IMG/VR virus record: IMGVR_UViG_3300046829_000089 | Span: 1-42,889 of that record | DNA: 42,889 bases | Strand: one strand, 5' to 3' | Source of the DNA: a virus | Shown: piece after piece, positions 32,608-40,033 of the stretch | Layout: every line of letters starts with the position of its first letter | How positions within the stretch are numbered: position 1 is the first letter of the stretch | Notes under the pieces: generated by a model | Seen by the model: only the letters and a program-made list of their open reading frames with translations | Told to the model about the DNA's origin: nothing | The model's database searches: none | Program-made: the position numbers and the translations under genes

Positions 32608-32621
32608 TCGCCCCGTGTCAA
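32593..32621 (-). promoter_or_regulatory. Leftward early promoter, sigma70 (TTGACA-17-TAAGAT)
   Basis: On the minus strand TTGACA (32621-32616) and TAAGAT (32598-32593) are 17 bases apart, a near-consensus sigma70 promoter reading left into the long minus-strand operon, with a start point near 32587. Its elements interleave with those of the rightward promoter, so one polymerase should block the other. Confidence 0.85.
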
Positions 32622-32651
32622 TAAGAATTTTATCCTTAAAAGGAACCACGC

Positions 32652-32855
32652 ATGGCATTCGTCGCCAAGGGAACGCAAAAGGTCGACAAAGGCATCCGCC
32701 AGCGCATCCTGCAATTGCTGAAAGGCAGGCCACGCACTATCCCTGAGCTTGTCAACCTGATCGGGGTCACGCCCAATACGGTGTATGTGTACTTGTGGAA
32801 ACTGCGCAGCGATGGACTGATCGAAGACAAACCCAGAACGTTTAGCCTGAAATGA
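32652..32855 (+). CDS. Small winged-helix DNA-binding protein, candidate regulator
   Basis: 67 residues with AAGGA upstream. IRQRILQLLKGRPRTIPELV, then NLIGVTPNTVYVYLWKLRSDGLIE reads as a winged helix-turn-helix (recognition helix around PNTVYVYLWKLR). Being the first gene behind two overlapping promoters, it is the obvious candidate to regulate that switch, including its own expression. It has no dimerisation or ligand domain, so it would act as a minimal regulator. Coupled to the next gene by ATGA. Confidence 0.75.
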   Translation: MAFVAKGTQKVDKGIRQRILQLLKGRPRTIPELVNLIGVTPNTVYVYLWKLRSDGLIEDKPRTFSLK

Positions 32856-33085
32856 CCGACCTCAACCACACCCGCTACCGCACCCTCAAGTCGACGGGCG
32901 GGCGCGTCTTCTTCACTGTCTGCTGCAAATGCGAAAAGACCCCTGCGCCGTACGGATACAATCACATCCGCACCACCGGCAGCGGCAAGTGGGTCAAGGG
33001 TGTCTGGTTGGGAAAACCCCCAACAGATACGCTGCCGACAGCGAGCTACTACTGCAAGGAGTGTAAGCCATGCGAAACCACCTGA
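32852..33085 (+). CDS. Cys-rich putative zinc-binding protein
   Basis: 77 residues. VCCKCEKTPAPYGY near the middle and YYCKECKPC at the end give two Cys pairs far apart in sequence, a treble-clef or zinc-ribbon pattern. The remainder is basic. Function unknown; nucleic-acid binding is likely from composition and company. Confidence 0.68.
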   Translation: MTDLNHTRYRTLKSTGGRVFFTVCCKCEKTPAPYGYNHIRTTGSGKWVKGVWLGKPPTDTLPTASYYCKECKPCETT

Positions 33086-33162
33086 TTTTCCTGTGCTGGT
33101 GCGTCATCATCGTCGGCGTCGGCTGCAGCATCGCGGCGATTGCAAGTTGGTACTTCCAGTGA
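33070..33162 (+). CDS. 30-residue single-pass membrane peptide
   Basis: ATG 33070 behind AAGGAG, inside the end of the previous gene; stop shared as TGATG with the resolvase start. Nearly the whole peptide is one membrane helix (LIFLCWCVIIVGVGCSIAAI). Too short for common gene finders. Good ribosome-binding site and overlaps on both sides argue that it is real. Role unknown; it sits upstream of the resolvase and endolysin. Confidence 0.55.
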   Translation: MRNHLIFLCWCVIIVGVGCSIAAIASWYFQ

Positions 33163-33704
33163 TGCGAATAACGATCGGCATCGACCCCGGACAATCCGGC
33201 GCCATCGCAATACTTGCAGACGGCGAGCCCATCCAGGTGTTCGACATGCCGGTGAGTGCGCGCAAGACAAGCGGGCAGGAAGTGTCGGCGACCGCGCTCG
33301 TGATCGAGCTGCGCGCGATCCTGCGCAGATCCGAAGGCGCGCACGTATTTGCGGCCATCGAACAGGTGGGCGCGATGCCTGGTAACGGGGGCACATCCAT
33401 GTTCCGGTTCGGCGAGGGCTTCGGCATCGTCAAAGGCGTGCTGAGCGCGCTCGGGATTGGCTACACCCTCATCACGCCGCCACGGTGGAAGAAGTGGGCC
33501 GGCCTCATCGGGGCCGACAAGGACGCCAGCCGCACGCTGGCGATGCAACGATTCCCCGGAGCCGTGCCATGGCTGACGCGCAAAAAAGACGATGGTCGGG
33601 CCGATGCAATATTGCTGGCGCGATTCGCTTGGGAGTCGGAGCAGCACGCGGTTCCGGCATCACCCTTGACCAGCTCCGCCAACTTTCAGGAAGCATCGAT
33701 ATGA
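33162..33704 (+). CDS. RuvC-like Holliday-junction resolvase
   Basis: 180 residues. RNase H-fold motifs: IGIDPGQSGAIAI with Asp8, AAIEQVGAMPGNG with Glu67, and KKDDGRADAILLAR with Asp144 and Asp148, the usual acidic quartet of phage RuvC-type nucleases. It cuts branched DNA arising during replication and recombination, which is needed before packaging. Start set by TGATG overlap with the tiny membrane gene. It may also debranch concatemers for the terminase. Confidence 0.88.
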   Translation: MRITIGIDPGQSGAIAILADGEPIQVFDMPVSARKTSGQEVSATALVIELRAILRRSEGAHVFAAIEQVGAMPGNGGTSMFRFGEGFGIVKGVLSALGIGYTLITPPRWKKWAGLIGADKDASRTLAMQRFPGAVPWLTRKKDDGRADAILLARFAWESEQHAVPASPLTSSANFQEASI

Positions 33705-34213
33705 CCGCCGTCCTCACGCAATGCCCGTACCAGGCCGAGGTTCAGGCCGCCATGACCGCGTACCTGCCGATGTGGCCATGGCAATGGGGCGCGGCGCAGT
33801 TGTGGCAGGAGTCTTTGTACGACCCCAAGGCGAAATCGAGCGCGGGCGCCATGGGCATCGCGCAGTTCATGCCAGACACGTGGCTGGAAGTCGCTGACGA
33901 CCTCGGGTACGCACCCGACGCCAGCCCCTATGACCCGACGCTGGCCATCCCTGCGTACGCGTACTACATGGCGCAGTTGCGCAAGGTCTGGCACGACCCA
34001 CGGCGTGGCGAGGCAGATCGGCGCCGGCTGACGCAGGCCAGCTACAACGCAGGCACGGGCAATATCGTGCATGCGCAGCGCCTGGCGGGCGGCAGCATCG
34101 ACTATGTCGCCATCATCGCCGCACTGCCGCAGGTGACGGGGCAGGCGAATGCGAAACAGACGGCTGACTATGTGGCAAAGATCGCCAAGTGGTATGGGGA
34201 GCTGACGGGATGA
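33701..34213 (+). CDS. Endolysin, SLT-type lytic transglycosylase
   Basis: 170 residues from ATG 33701 (ATGA overlap). AAQLWQESLYDPKAKSSAGA followed by MGIAQFMPDTW contains the catalytic Glu37 and the GAMGIAQFMP motif, and ASYNAGTGNI is the family's last motif. It cleaves murein glycan strands with 1,6-anhydro formation and is the probable host-lysis enzyme. No signal peptide is present, so it would need a holin; a candidate lies at 36032-36277. It is distinct from the virion transglycosylase at 13466-16093. Confidence 0.9.
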   Translation: MTAVLTQCPYQAEVQAAMTAYLPMWPWQWGAAQLWQESLYDPKAKSSAGAMGIAQFMPDTWLEVADDLGYAPDASPYDPTLAIPAYAYYMAQLRKVWHDPRRGEADRRRLTQASYNAGTGNIVHAQRLAGGSIDYVAIIAALPQVTGQANAKQTADYVAKIAKWYGELTG

Positions 34214-34527
34214 ATCTGAACTATTGGAAAACCACGCGCGACGCAGACTATCGACGTGCCGTGGAAGCGGCGGCGAAGGGCGGGGCGAGGATTGAATGTA
34301 TAGCGCTCGATGAGCCAAAGGGTAATCGCTGGACGCTGGTGACATGGGAATCCGTATGGAACTGGTCTCAAATGGACTATCGCGTCGCGCCGGAGGAACC
34401 GGCTAAGCCGCGAGAGTGGTGGATTAGCCCAGGGCGCTCTGGGGTATATGAAGTGTACGACACGCAGAACGAAGCCCAATGTAACTCTTGGGGGCCGAAC
34501 ATCCACGTCCGCGAAATCATCGAATGA
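34210..34527 (+). CDS. Hypothetical Trp-rich protein
   Basis: 105 residues from ATG 34210 (ATGA). Begins MNLNYWKTTRDADYRRAVEA and contains many Trp (WTLVTWESVWNWSQ, PREWWISPG). No family recognised. It lies between endolysin and DUF1353 genes with overlaps on both sides, so it is translated with the lysis block. Confidence 0.7.
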   Translation: MNLNYWKTTRDADYRRAVEAAAKGGARIECIALDEPKGNRWTLVTWESVWNWSQMDYRVAPEEPAKPREWWISPGRSGVYEVYDTQNEAQCNSWGPNIHVREIIE

Positions 34528-34946
34528 GCAACTTCCCCGCCGCCCCCAAACTTTCCCCGATCTGGCATGGTGTGCAGACGGATGGCGTCAACTGGTACTT
34601 GCTCGACGACTTCATCTACTGGTCTGACCTGCTGAACGCGGCGATCACCGTGCCAAAGGGCCGGATCACCGATTTTGCCAGCGTGCCGCGGCCGTTCTGG
34701 AACGTGTACCCGCCGTGGGGCAAGTACGGTTGCGCGGCGATCGTCCACGACGAGCTCTACTGGGTCCAGACAACCACCCGCGAAGTGGCCGACAACATCC
34801 TCAAGGAAGCCATGGTCGCCAGCGGCTGCGACAAGATCACGGTGGCCGAAATCTATGCCGCCGTATCTCTGGCTGGGCAGTTTGCCTGGGACAACAATGC
34901 CCACCTGAAAGCGTCCGGCTACACCAAGCTATTCACCCCGGCCTAA
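34524..34946 (+). CDS. DUF1353 family protein
   Basis: 140 residues. GRITDFASVPRPFWNVYPPW followed by GKYGCAAIVHDELYW is the signature of DUF1353 (TDFASVPR-x-(F/L)W ... Y-x-AA-x-(I/V)HD-x-LY). The family is common in phages near tail or lysis genes and its biochemical role is not settled. Here it follows the endolysin and precedes membrane-protein genes. Confidence 0.85.
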   Translation: MSNFPAAPKLSPIWHGVQTDGVNWYLLDDFIYWSDLLNAAITVPKGRITDFASVPRPFWNVYPPWGKYGCAAIVHDELYWVQTTTREVADNILKEAMVASGCDKITVAEIYAAVSLAGQFAWDNNAHLKASGYTKLFTPA

Positions 34947-34983
34947 ACCAAGCGTACACTCACCCCACAGGAGTTTTTGACCC

Positions 34984-35247
34984 ATGTCAAACATGCAAGC
35001 GATTATCCAGCAGGAAGCCTCGATCCTGAACGTCGTCCTGCAGCAATTGCCGACGCTGGGCATGCTGATCGAAACCGGCGACGACATGACGCAGATCACG
35101 GAAAAGATGGCGAACCTGCTGCGCCTGCAAGGCCAGCCGCCCGAGGGCATTGCCATCCTGATGCCACACCTGGCCGGCTGCTCTGCGCGTCTGCGCGGGG
35201 CGTATGGGGCGCAGGCCTTGCGCGCCGTACCGGACTCGGCGGCGTGA
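34984..35247 (+). CDS. Hypothetical helical protein
   Basis: 87 residues, GGAG in front of the start. Helical and Leu/Gln-rich (AIIQQEASILNVVLQQLP, ITEKMANLLRLQGQPP). No membrane segment. Ends in TGATG with the next gene. Function unknown. Confidence 0.65.
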   Translation: MSNMQAIIQQEASILNVVLQQLPTLGMLIETGDDMTQITEKMANLLRLQGQPPEGIAILMPHLAGCSARLRGAYGAQALRAVPDSAA

Positions 35248-35498
35248 TGGAAGACAAGACGATTGCAGTCATCGCCGTCGTCATATCCTGCATCGTGGCG
35301 GTGTTCACACTGATCGCGGTTTCTCCCAAGGAAATGCTGCGACGCGTTGCCAAGCTGGAAATAGACCGGGCGATAGATCGCAGCGATCTTGAGCACTTGG
35401 AGGAAATTGTGGTGAAAATCGCCAAGAATCTTGACCGTTTGATCGAACAGGGGTTGCTCAACAATGGCAACGGAAACGGACGAAACAACCGCAGATGA
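35247..35498 (+). CDS. Single-pass membrane protein, lysis-region
   Basis: 83 residues. N-terminal membrane helix TIAVIAVVISCIVAVFTLIA then a charged helix (MLRRVAKLEIDRAIDRSDLE) and an Asn/Gly/Arg end. The segment KIAKNLDRLIEQGLLNNGNG resembles one in the next gene. Topology (short inside or outside N-terminus, long soluble tail) fits a holin-associated or spanin-like protein; unproven. Confidence 0.65.
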   Translation: MEDKTIAVIAVVISCIVAVFTLIAVSPKEMLRRVAKLEIDRAIDRSDLEHLEEIVVKIAKNLDRLIEQGLLNNGNGNGRNNRR

Positions 35499-35856
35499 TG
35501 CACGCAGCCGGGATGCCAAATCGTTCGACGCGACCATGGACGTACTCGTCCATATCGCGACGCGGCTTGAGCAATTGCTGGACTCGCAAGGCAACGGAAA
35601 CAACAGCCACAACCAGAGTTTCACGGTATCCAGCGGGGGCTGGGTCAGCATCCTTTGCGCCTGCGTAGCAGTGGTTTGTTTGGGCGTTACAGTGATCGAA
35701 CTGGCGCGACAGGACAGCGCGCTTACACGGGCAACCAATAGCGCCCAGGAACAGGCAACACGGGAGAGGATTGCAACGGAAGGCGAGCTACACGATCTGC
35801 GGGCATGGTCGGACATCTACCGTCAACGCATTCAGAACCTGGAGCAGAAAAAATGA
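35464..35856 (+). CDS. Membrane protein with coiled-coil tail, spanin-like candidate
   Basis: 130 residues; its ATG lies 35 bases inside the previous gene. An acidic N-terminal 60 residues (TDETTADDARSRD, HIATRLEQLLDSQGNGNN) leads to one membrane helix (WVSILCACVAVVCLGVTVIE) and a C-terminal coiled coil (SAQEQATRERIATEGELHDL). A membrane helix followed by a coiled coil near a lipoprotein gene is the pattern of inner-membrane spanins, though the membrane helix is unusually far from the N-terminus. Confidence 0.62.
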   Translation: MATETDETTADDARSRDAKSFDATMDVLVHIATRLEQLLDSQGNGNNSHNQSFTVSSGGWVSILCACVAVVCLGVTVIELARQDSALTRATNSAQEQATRERIATEGELHDLRAWSDIYRQRIQNLEQKK

Positions 35857-36035
35857 GCGTCATCATCATCGGCACCGGCGGCGGTCGCGCAACATTGCGT
35901 CGGATCGACGCAGCACCTGTCGGAACCTTCACCGCCGCGCGTGCGCAGAAATATAATGAGCTGCTGGAAAGATTGGAAAAGATGGCTGACCACGACGGGT
36001 GCCCGCCGGATCCGTGGCCGGAGGATTCGCCATGA
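35853..36035 (+). CDS. Small hypothetical protein
   Basis: 60 residues (ATGA overlap, GGAG upstream). Starts MSVIIIGTGGGRATLRRIDA; helix AARAQKYNELLERLEKMAD; ends in acidic Pro-rich sequence. The IIIGTGGG start resembles a nucleotide-binding loop, but the rest is too short for a Rossmann domain. Function unknown. Confidence 0.62.
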   Translation: MSVIIIGTGGGRATLRRIDAAPVGTFTAARAQKYNELLERLEKMADHDGCPPDPWPEDSP

Positions 36036-36277
36036 AACTTGTCGCTAACTGGCCGGCGAGCTGGCGCTGGGTGTCCATGCAGGTCGGCGCTTTCCAGATG
36101 GCCACACAGGGCTCGATCGCGACGGGTCTGGCGCTGATGCCGGAAGCCACGCGCAACGCCTTCCTGGCAGCCCACGCGATGCAGTACGTGTATTTCACGA
36201 TCGCGGTCACGTTCGTCCAGACGTTCAGCCGTCTGGTTCAGCAGCAACCCCTTCCACCACCGGAGCCAAAACCATGA
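36032..36277 (+). CDS. Putative holin
   Basis: 81 residues, ATGA overlap. KLVANWPASWRWVSMQVGAF followed by GSIATGLALMP and MQYVYFTIAVTFVQTFS gives two hydrophobic segments and a Trp-rich N-terminus, a pattern seen in small phage holin-like proteins. It is the best candidate to release the signal-less endolysin. A Pro-rich C-terminus follows. Assignment rests on topology and position. Confidence 0.6.
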   Translation: MKLVANWPASWRWVSMQVGAFQMATQGSIATGLALMPEATRNAFLAAHAMQYVYFTIAVTFVQTFSRLVQQQPLPPPEPKP

Positions 36278-36495
36278 AGTTGTTTATCATCGTCAAAGCG
36301 CTTGCTGTAACCGCGCTGCTTAGCGGCTGCAATCAGGCCAACGTCAAGGATATTCTGACCAATCTGGACAAGGATTGCGTGCGCCACTACGCCGGCAGCC
36401 TGGCGTCAGGTGTGCCTGCATCTGGCACCGTCACGTTCACGATCGACTGCAAACCCAGCGGCACCCCGCTCACGCCAGCGCCGACAACTCCGTGA
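36274..36495 (+). CDS. Small lipoprotein, candidate outer-membrane spanin or exclusion protein
   Basis: 73 residues. Signal peptide with lipobox ALLSGC (lipid attached to Cys19), then an outer-membrane targeted mature part with two Cys (KDCVRHY, FTIDCK) and a Pro/Thr end (GTPLTPAPTTP). Small phage lipoproteins in lysis blocks are often outer-membrane spanins (Rz1-like, Pro-rich); others block superinfection. The ATGA coupling to the holin candidate favours lysis. Confidence 0.7.
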   Translation: MKLFIIVKALAVTALLSGCNQANVKDILTNLDKDCVRHYAGSLASGVPASGTVTFTIDCKPSGTPLTPAPTTP

Positions 36496-36496
36496 C

Positions 36497-36661
36497 GTGG
36501 ACTGGATCGCTGTAGGCGTAGGCATATCGTTCCTCGCGCTTTTGTGGGGGATTGTCGTACACGTCCGCAACGATCTGGAAACGCGTAAAAAAGTACACAA
36601 TTTGAACAAAAAGCTGAAAAAGATCACCCCGCCCATGCCGCCGTCGCGGCGCAAACCGTAG
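36497..36661 (+). CDS. Small single-pass membrane protein
   Basis: 54 residues if it starts at GTG 36497, one base after the lipoprotein stop; the frame is open upstream to a GTG at 36410 inside the lipoprotein gene. Membrane helix WIAVGVGISFLALLWGIVVH then a basic charged tail (RKKVHNLNKKLKKI). Next to a lipoprotein gene it could be the inner partner of a spanin pair, but the soluble part is short. Confidence 0.55.
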   Translation: MDWIAVGVGISFLALLWGIVVHVRNDLETRKKVHNLNKKLKKITPPMPPSRRKP

Positions 36662-36669
36662 GAGTTTTT

Positions 36670-37239
36670 ATGAGTGTCGAACCGACCAAACCCGCCGCTG
36701 CGGCAGCCGCCAAACCCGCTGCGCCCGCACTCTCGGCCAACGCGCAGCTCTGGACGAAGTGGGTAGCGACCCAGGACGCGACCAACAACCTCGTCGACTT
36801 CAAGACGGGCCAGCTCATGCTGAACCCGCCGCCAGCACCCCCGGCGCCTGTGCCCGTCGACAAGTCCCCGTACCTGCCGATCGGTGACGACCTGTGGCCG
36901 AACTGGGCCCATTGCTATCGCGAGTTCGTCACGACCCTATCCGGCGACGACCGCGGCAAGGCGCAGGCAAACCTGGATCGCGCCAACACGCTCTACCAGG
37001 ACACCGGCGGCATCCAGAGCGGCATGATCGGCGCCTGCTACCAGGCCGACAAGGTCAGCGGCAAGTGGATACTGGACATGGCCAGGCCGATCCTGGGCAC
37101 GGTCAGTTGGCCGGATGCGCTGCTATGGGACGGCAACACCAATGGCGGCACCAAGCGCGGCATCATGATCTGGTGCGAGAAAACCCGCGAGCCGGGCCCC
37201 AATCCTGACGCCGTACCGTTTCCGTTCCCCGGCAAATGA
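36670..37239 (+). CDS. Hypothetical protein with Ala/Pro-rich linkers
   Basis: 189 residues behind AGGAG. An Ala/Pro/Lys-rich N-terminus and a proline run (PPPAPPAPVP) flank a short domain; the C-terminal 110 residues are compact, with several Trp (LWPNWAHCYREF, GKWILDMARPILG). Might be a virion-associated or secreted protein, but has no signal peptide. Coupled to the next gene by ATGA. Confidence 0.7.
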   Translation: MSVEPTKPAAAAAAKPAAPALSANAQLWTKWVATQDATNNLVDFKTGQLMLNPPPAPPAPVPVDKSPYLPIGDDLWPNWAHCYREFVTTLSGDDRGKAQANLDRANTLYQDTGGIQSGMIGACYQADKVSGKWILDMARPILGTVSWPDALLWDGNTNGGTKRGIMIWCEKTREPGPNPDAVPFPFPGK

Positions 37240-37736
37240 GCATCGGCGACCTGTCATTCCACTTTTCCCCGTCGGGCCTGCCGGATCTGAAAGACCTGGA
37301 CGACGCCACCACGCTGCGGCTGGGGGAGTGGAAGATCGAACGCGGGTTTACCATCCCCTACTGCGCGGGCTGGGATGAACGCGAGCGCATCGTCTACGTC
37401 GACCAGGCCGTCCCGGAGACGTGGGAAGTCCAGGGGCGCGTCCTGCAGATCGTCGAGGGCGCGTTGTTCTGGCACGAATCGCTGGAATCGGACATCTGCC
37501 GCGAGTATCCGCCTGAGCACTACGCTGGGGGCCATACGGTTGCCACGTATTTCGAGAACGCGTACGTGACCGCGCATGGCTTTGACGCCAATCGCTACGA
37601 AAACGAGTTCTGGGCACCGCTCATCAAGGCCATAGGCTCGCGCAAATCCTATCCCCGCGTGCCCAAGGGGATGAGCCTGTTGCCCTATACCGACAGCAAA
37701 GACCAGACCACCATCGCCAAGATGAAATTCGTATGA
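37236..37736 (+). CDS. Hypothetical protein with HExxE motif (metallopeptidase-like?)
   Basis: 166 residues. EGALFWHESLESDI contains H-E-x-x-E, and about 25 residues on GGHTVATYFENAYVTAHGFD supplies another His and Glu. This layout (HExxE, then H...E) resembles small phage proteins that may be zinc peptidase relatives; it is not the standard HExxH. Ends in ATGA with the Ig-like gene. Function uncertain. Confidence 0.65.
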   Translation: MSIGDLSFHFSPSGLPDLKDLDDATTLRLGEWKIERGFTIPYCAGWDERERIVYVDQAVPETWEVQGRVLQIVEGALFWHESLESDICREYPPEHYAGGHTVATYFENAYVTAHGFDANRYENEFWAPLIKAIGSRKSYPRVPKGMSLLPYTDSKDQTTIAKMKFV

Positions 37737-38155
37737 GCATCCACACCGACTTACGCAAGATCATCCGCTTACTGCGGCGCCTGCTAGACTCTGTCACGGG
37801 CGCGGCAAGCGTCCAGATCACCTTCCTTACTCCGGAGAACGACATGTCCAATACCGTTACACTCAACGCCAACGCGGTCAACGCACAGACCTCGCAGGCC
37901 ACTGCCACCAACAACCTGGGAACGGCCAGCTACCTGTGGGCCAGCGACAACACTGCGGTTGCCACCGTCGACATCACGGGCCTGGTCACAGGCGTCGCCG
38001 ATCCTTCCGGCAGCGGCACCAACACCTGCAACATCACCGCCACCATCGGCCCCGGCAACCCCGGCGCTGGCACGGTAGGCACGGGCGTCGTCACCGTCGT
38101 CACGACCGCAACGGAAGTCACCGTCACCATCGACTTCGGTCCGCCGACCCCGTGA
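37733..38155 (+). CDS. Ig-like (Big2-type) domain protein
   Basis: 140 residues from ATG 37733 (ATGA). An internal ATG at 37844 has the better ribosome-binding site (GGAG) and would give 103 residues made of just the domain. YLWASDNTAVATVDITGLV then TGVADPSG and CNITATIG are typical of bacterial Ig-like group 2 folds. Such domains on phage particles can bind glycans or mucin weakly. Whether it is virion-bound here is unknown; it lies far from the structural genes. Confidence 0.72.
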   Translation: MSIHTDLRKIIRLLRRLLDSVTGAASVQITFLTPENDMSNTVTLNANAVNAQTSQATATNNLGTASYLWASDNTAVATVDITGLVTGVADPSGSGTNTCNITATIGPGNPGAGTVGTGVVTVVTTATEVTVTIDFGPPTP

Positions 38156-38356
38156 GCGAACGCACCAGCGCAACCGTGTGCCATAACGGGGCGCAGTCCT
38201 GGCGTTGCGGGAAATCCTTACCGGGCGTGACAGGACAATAAAAAACGCCGCTTGTTTAAGGCGGCGTGGATGATGGCGGCAACAAACTGGGAGTCAGTGC
38301 CGAGGCGGAATATACCTGCTTCGGCGTCGCAACACAAGCCGTAGTGGGAGTATCAC
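38156..38356 (+). other. Gap before primase, with possible 29-codon ORF
   Basis: A GTG at 38152 overlaps the Ig-like stop (GTGA) and opens a 29-codon ORF (MSERTSATVCHN...) ending at TAA 38239-38241. I cannot tell whether it is used. A hairpin follows at once (38245-38267), which is an intrinsic terminator only when read on the minus strand. GGGAG at 38346-38350 is the ribosome-binding site of the primase. No sigma70 promoter is evident. Confidence 0.5.
38237..38267 (-). terminator. Rho-independent terminator on the minus strand
   Basis: On the minus strand the stem ACGCCGC/GCGGCGT (7 bp, 9-nt loop, 38267-38245) runs directly into TTTTTT and then ATTG. In the plus direction the U-run would precede the stem, so only leftward transcription is ended. 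The only minus-strand genes upstream are those at 41875-40030, beyond the whole primase gene. Confidence 0.85.
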
Positions 38357-40033
38357 TTGTCAAACACAACACAACTGCCGGGGATGCAATCGCTAGTGCG
38401 ATTCCCCGATGCCCGTGTCATCGTCGTCCAGGGCGCAAACAACTTCGCTGCGGCAACGCGGCTGTTCCCGGCCAATCCCGTGATCGACTGGGATGGTAAG
38501 GAAGCGCTGCCCGTACTCAATCGCGATGCCGTGCTGTGGCCGGCCAATCCCCTGCCGCAACGGCTGGACGCGTACGTCGCGGCGCTCCCGGAATCGGTCA
38601 GCGATGCCAAAAGCCTGACTGTGTTCGCGCCCGGCAATCCTGCAGAATGCTGGACGCCGGCAGAAGTCGAGGCCCGGCATCTGCCCAAGCAATGGATCGT
38701 CCAGCACCTGAAACCCCTGCCAGTGCCAGCGCGCGTGGCGCCGCTGCCCGCGGACGCTCCGGAGCTGGCGCAGGCAAGGGCGGCAGAGACGAAGGTCAAG
38801 AAACCCCGCGCGCTCAAGACACGGCCACCACGTTGGGCAGAGCTGGGGCTCATCCTGTCCGATCACGGCATCCCCGTGCCCACGCTCGACAACGCGGTGC
38901 GCGTGATCGAGCACGACCCCAACATCGCCGGGCATATCTGGTTCGACGTGTTCCTGCAACGCATCCTGCATGACTGGGATCAGGAAATCGTACGCGAGTG
39001 GACGGACGCCGACGACCTGCGGCTGCAACTGTACCTGCAGCGCGATGTGGGCATAGGCAAGATCACCAAGGGCACCGTCAGCGACGCCGCGGCAACCTAC
39101 GCCAAGCGCGAACACCGCAACTGCGCGTACGACTGGCTGGATGGCCTGCAATGGGATGGGTTTCCGTACCTGGAAAACCTGGCCGCGCGCGGGTTTGGCG
39201 CTGACAACACCGAGTACAACGCGGCCGTATGCAGGAACCTCATTTTGTCCATGGTCAAACGCGTGTTCTCACCGGGATGCAAATGCGACTACATGCCTGT
39301 GTTCGAGGGCGCGCAGGGCATCGGCAAATCCATGGCGTTGGGCATCCTCGGGGGCGACTGGTTTGCAGAGCTGCACATCAGTTGGGAAAACAAGGATTTT
39401 TTCGATGCGCTGCAGGGCAAGATGCTGCTCGAAATCGGGGAAATGCACGCATTCAGGCAATCGGATGTGGATAGGATCAAGGGGATCGTTTCATGCGCGT
39501 CAGATCGCTATCGGGCATCGTACGGGCGCCACACGGAAGACTACCCGCGCCAATGCGTGTTCGTAGGCACCACAAACCGCAAGGACTGGAACCGCGACGA
39601 TACGGGCGCCCGGCGATTCTGGCCGATCGTATGCGGGGCAATCGATCATGCGTGGCTGCGCGAACATCGCGACCAGTTGTTTGCCGAAGCCGTATCGCAG
39701 ATCCGCGCGGGCGCCAGATACTGGGATGTGCCGTGGGAGGAAGCCGGGCGCCAGCAGGAAGCGCGACGCGCGCCGGACAGTTGGGAGGATGTGCTGACCG
39801 AGTATGTGATCGGAAAGTCCAGGTTGCTCATGTCTGACGTACTGCGCGATGGCCTCGGGATCGACATTGGCAAGCAGACGCTGGGCGATCAGCAGCGCGC
39901 GGGACGCGTGCTCAAGACCATGGGCTGGCACAACCCGCTGGGGGAACGCGACGAGTCCGGCAAGCGCAAGCGGACCTGGCAACGAATAAGCGCCGGGGAT
40001 GAGCCGGCGCCCGGGGAGTTGTTCGACGACTAA
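38357..40033 (+). CDS. VirE-type primase-helicase (D5-like)
   Basis: 558 residues starting at TTG 38357, with GGGAG six bases upstream. FEGAQGIGKSMALGIL (P-loop, Lys324-Ser325), MLLEIGEMHAF (Walker B) and VGTTNRKDWNRDDTGARRFW with arginine finger are the signature of virulence-associated E / D5-like superfamily 3 helicases. The N-terminal 120 residues (VIDWDGKEALPVLN, RDAVLWPANPLPQR) look like a decayed Toprim primase domain. It should unwind DNA and perhaps prime synthesis for host polymerase. Ends convergently with a minus-strand gene, sharing bases. Confidence 0.9.
   Translation: MSNTTQLPGMQSLVRFPDARVIVVQGANNFAAATRLFPANPVIDWDGKEALPVLNRDAVLWPANPLPQRLDAYVAALPESVSDAKSLTVFAPGNPAECWTPAEVEARHLPKQWIVQHLKPLPVPARVAPLPADAPELAQARAAETKVKKPRALKTRPPRWAELGLILSDHGIPVPTLDNAVRVIEHDPNIAGHIWFDVFLQRILHDWDQEIVREWTDADDLRLQLYLQRDVGIGKITKGTVSDAAATYAKREHRNCAYDWLDGLQWDGFPYLENLAARGFGADNTEYNAAVCRNLILSMVKRVFSPGCKCDYMPVFEGAQGIGKSMALGILGGDWFAELHISWENKDFFDALQGKMLLEIGEMHAFRQSDVDRIKGIVSCASDRYRASYGRHTEDYPRQCVFVGTTNRKDWNRDDTGARRFWPIVCGAIDHAWLREHRDQLFAEAVSQIRAGARYWDVPWEEAGRQQEARRAPDSWEDVLTEYVIGKSRLLMSDVLRDGLGIDIGKQTLGDQQRAGRVLKTMGWHNPLGERDESGKRKRTWQRISAGDEPAPGELFDD

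Noticed and set aside
33485-33700. Extended endolysin starting inside the resolvase gene
   Set aside because: The extension overlaps the resolvase out of frame; the ATGA-coupled start at 33701 gives a normal-length SLT domain.
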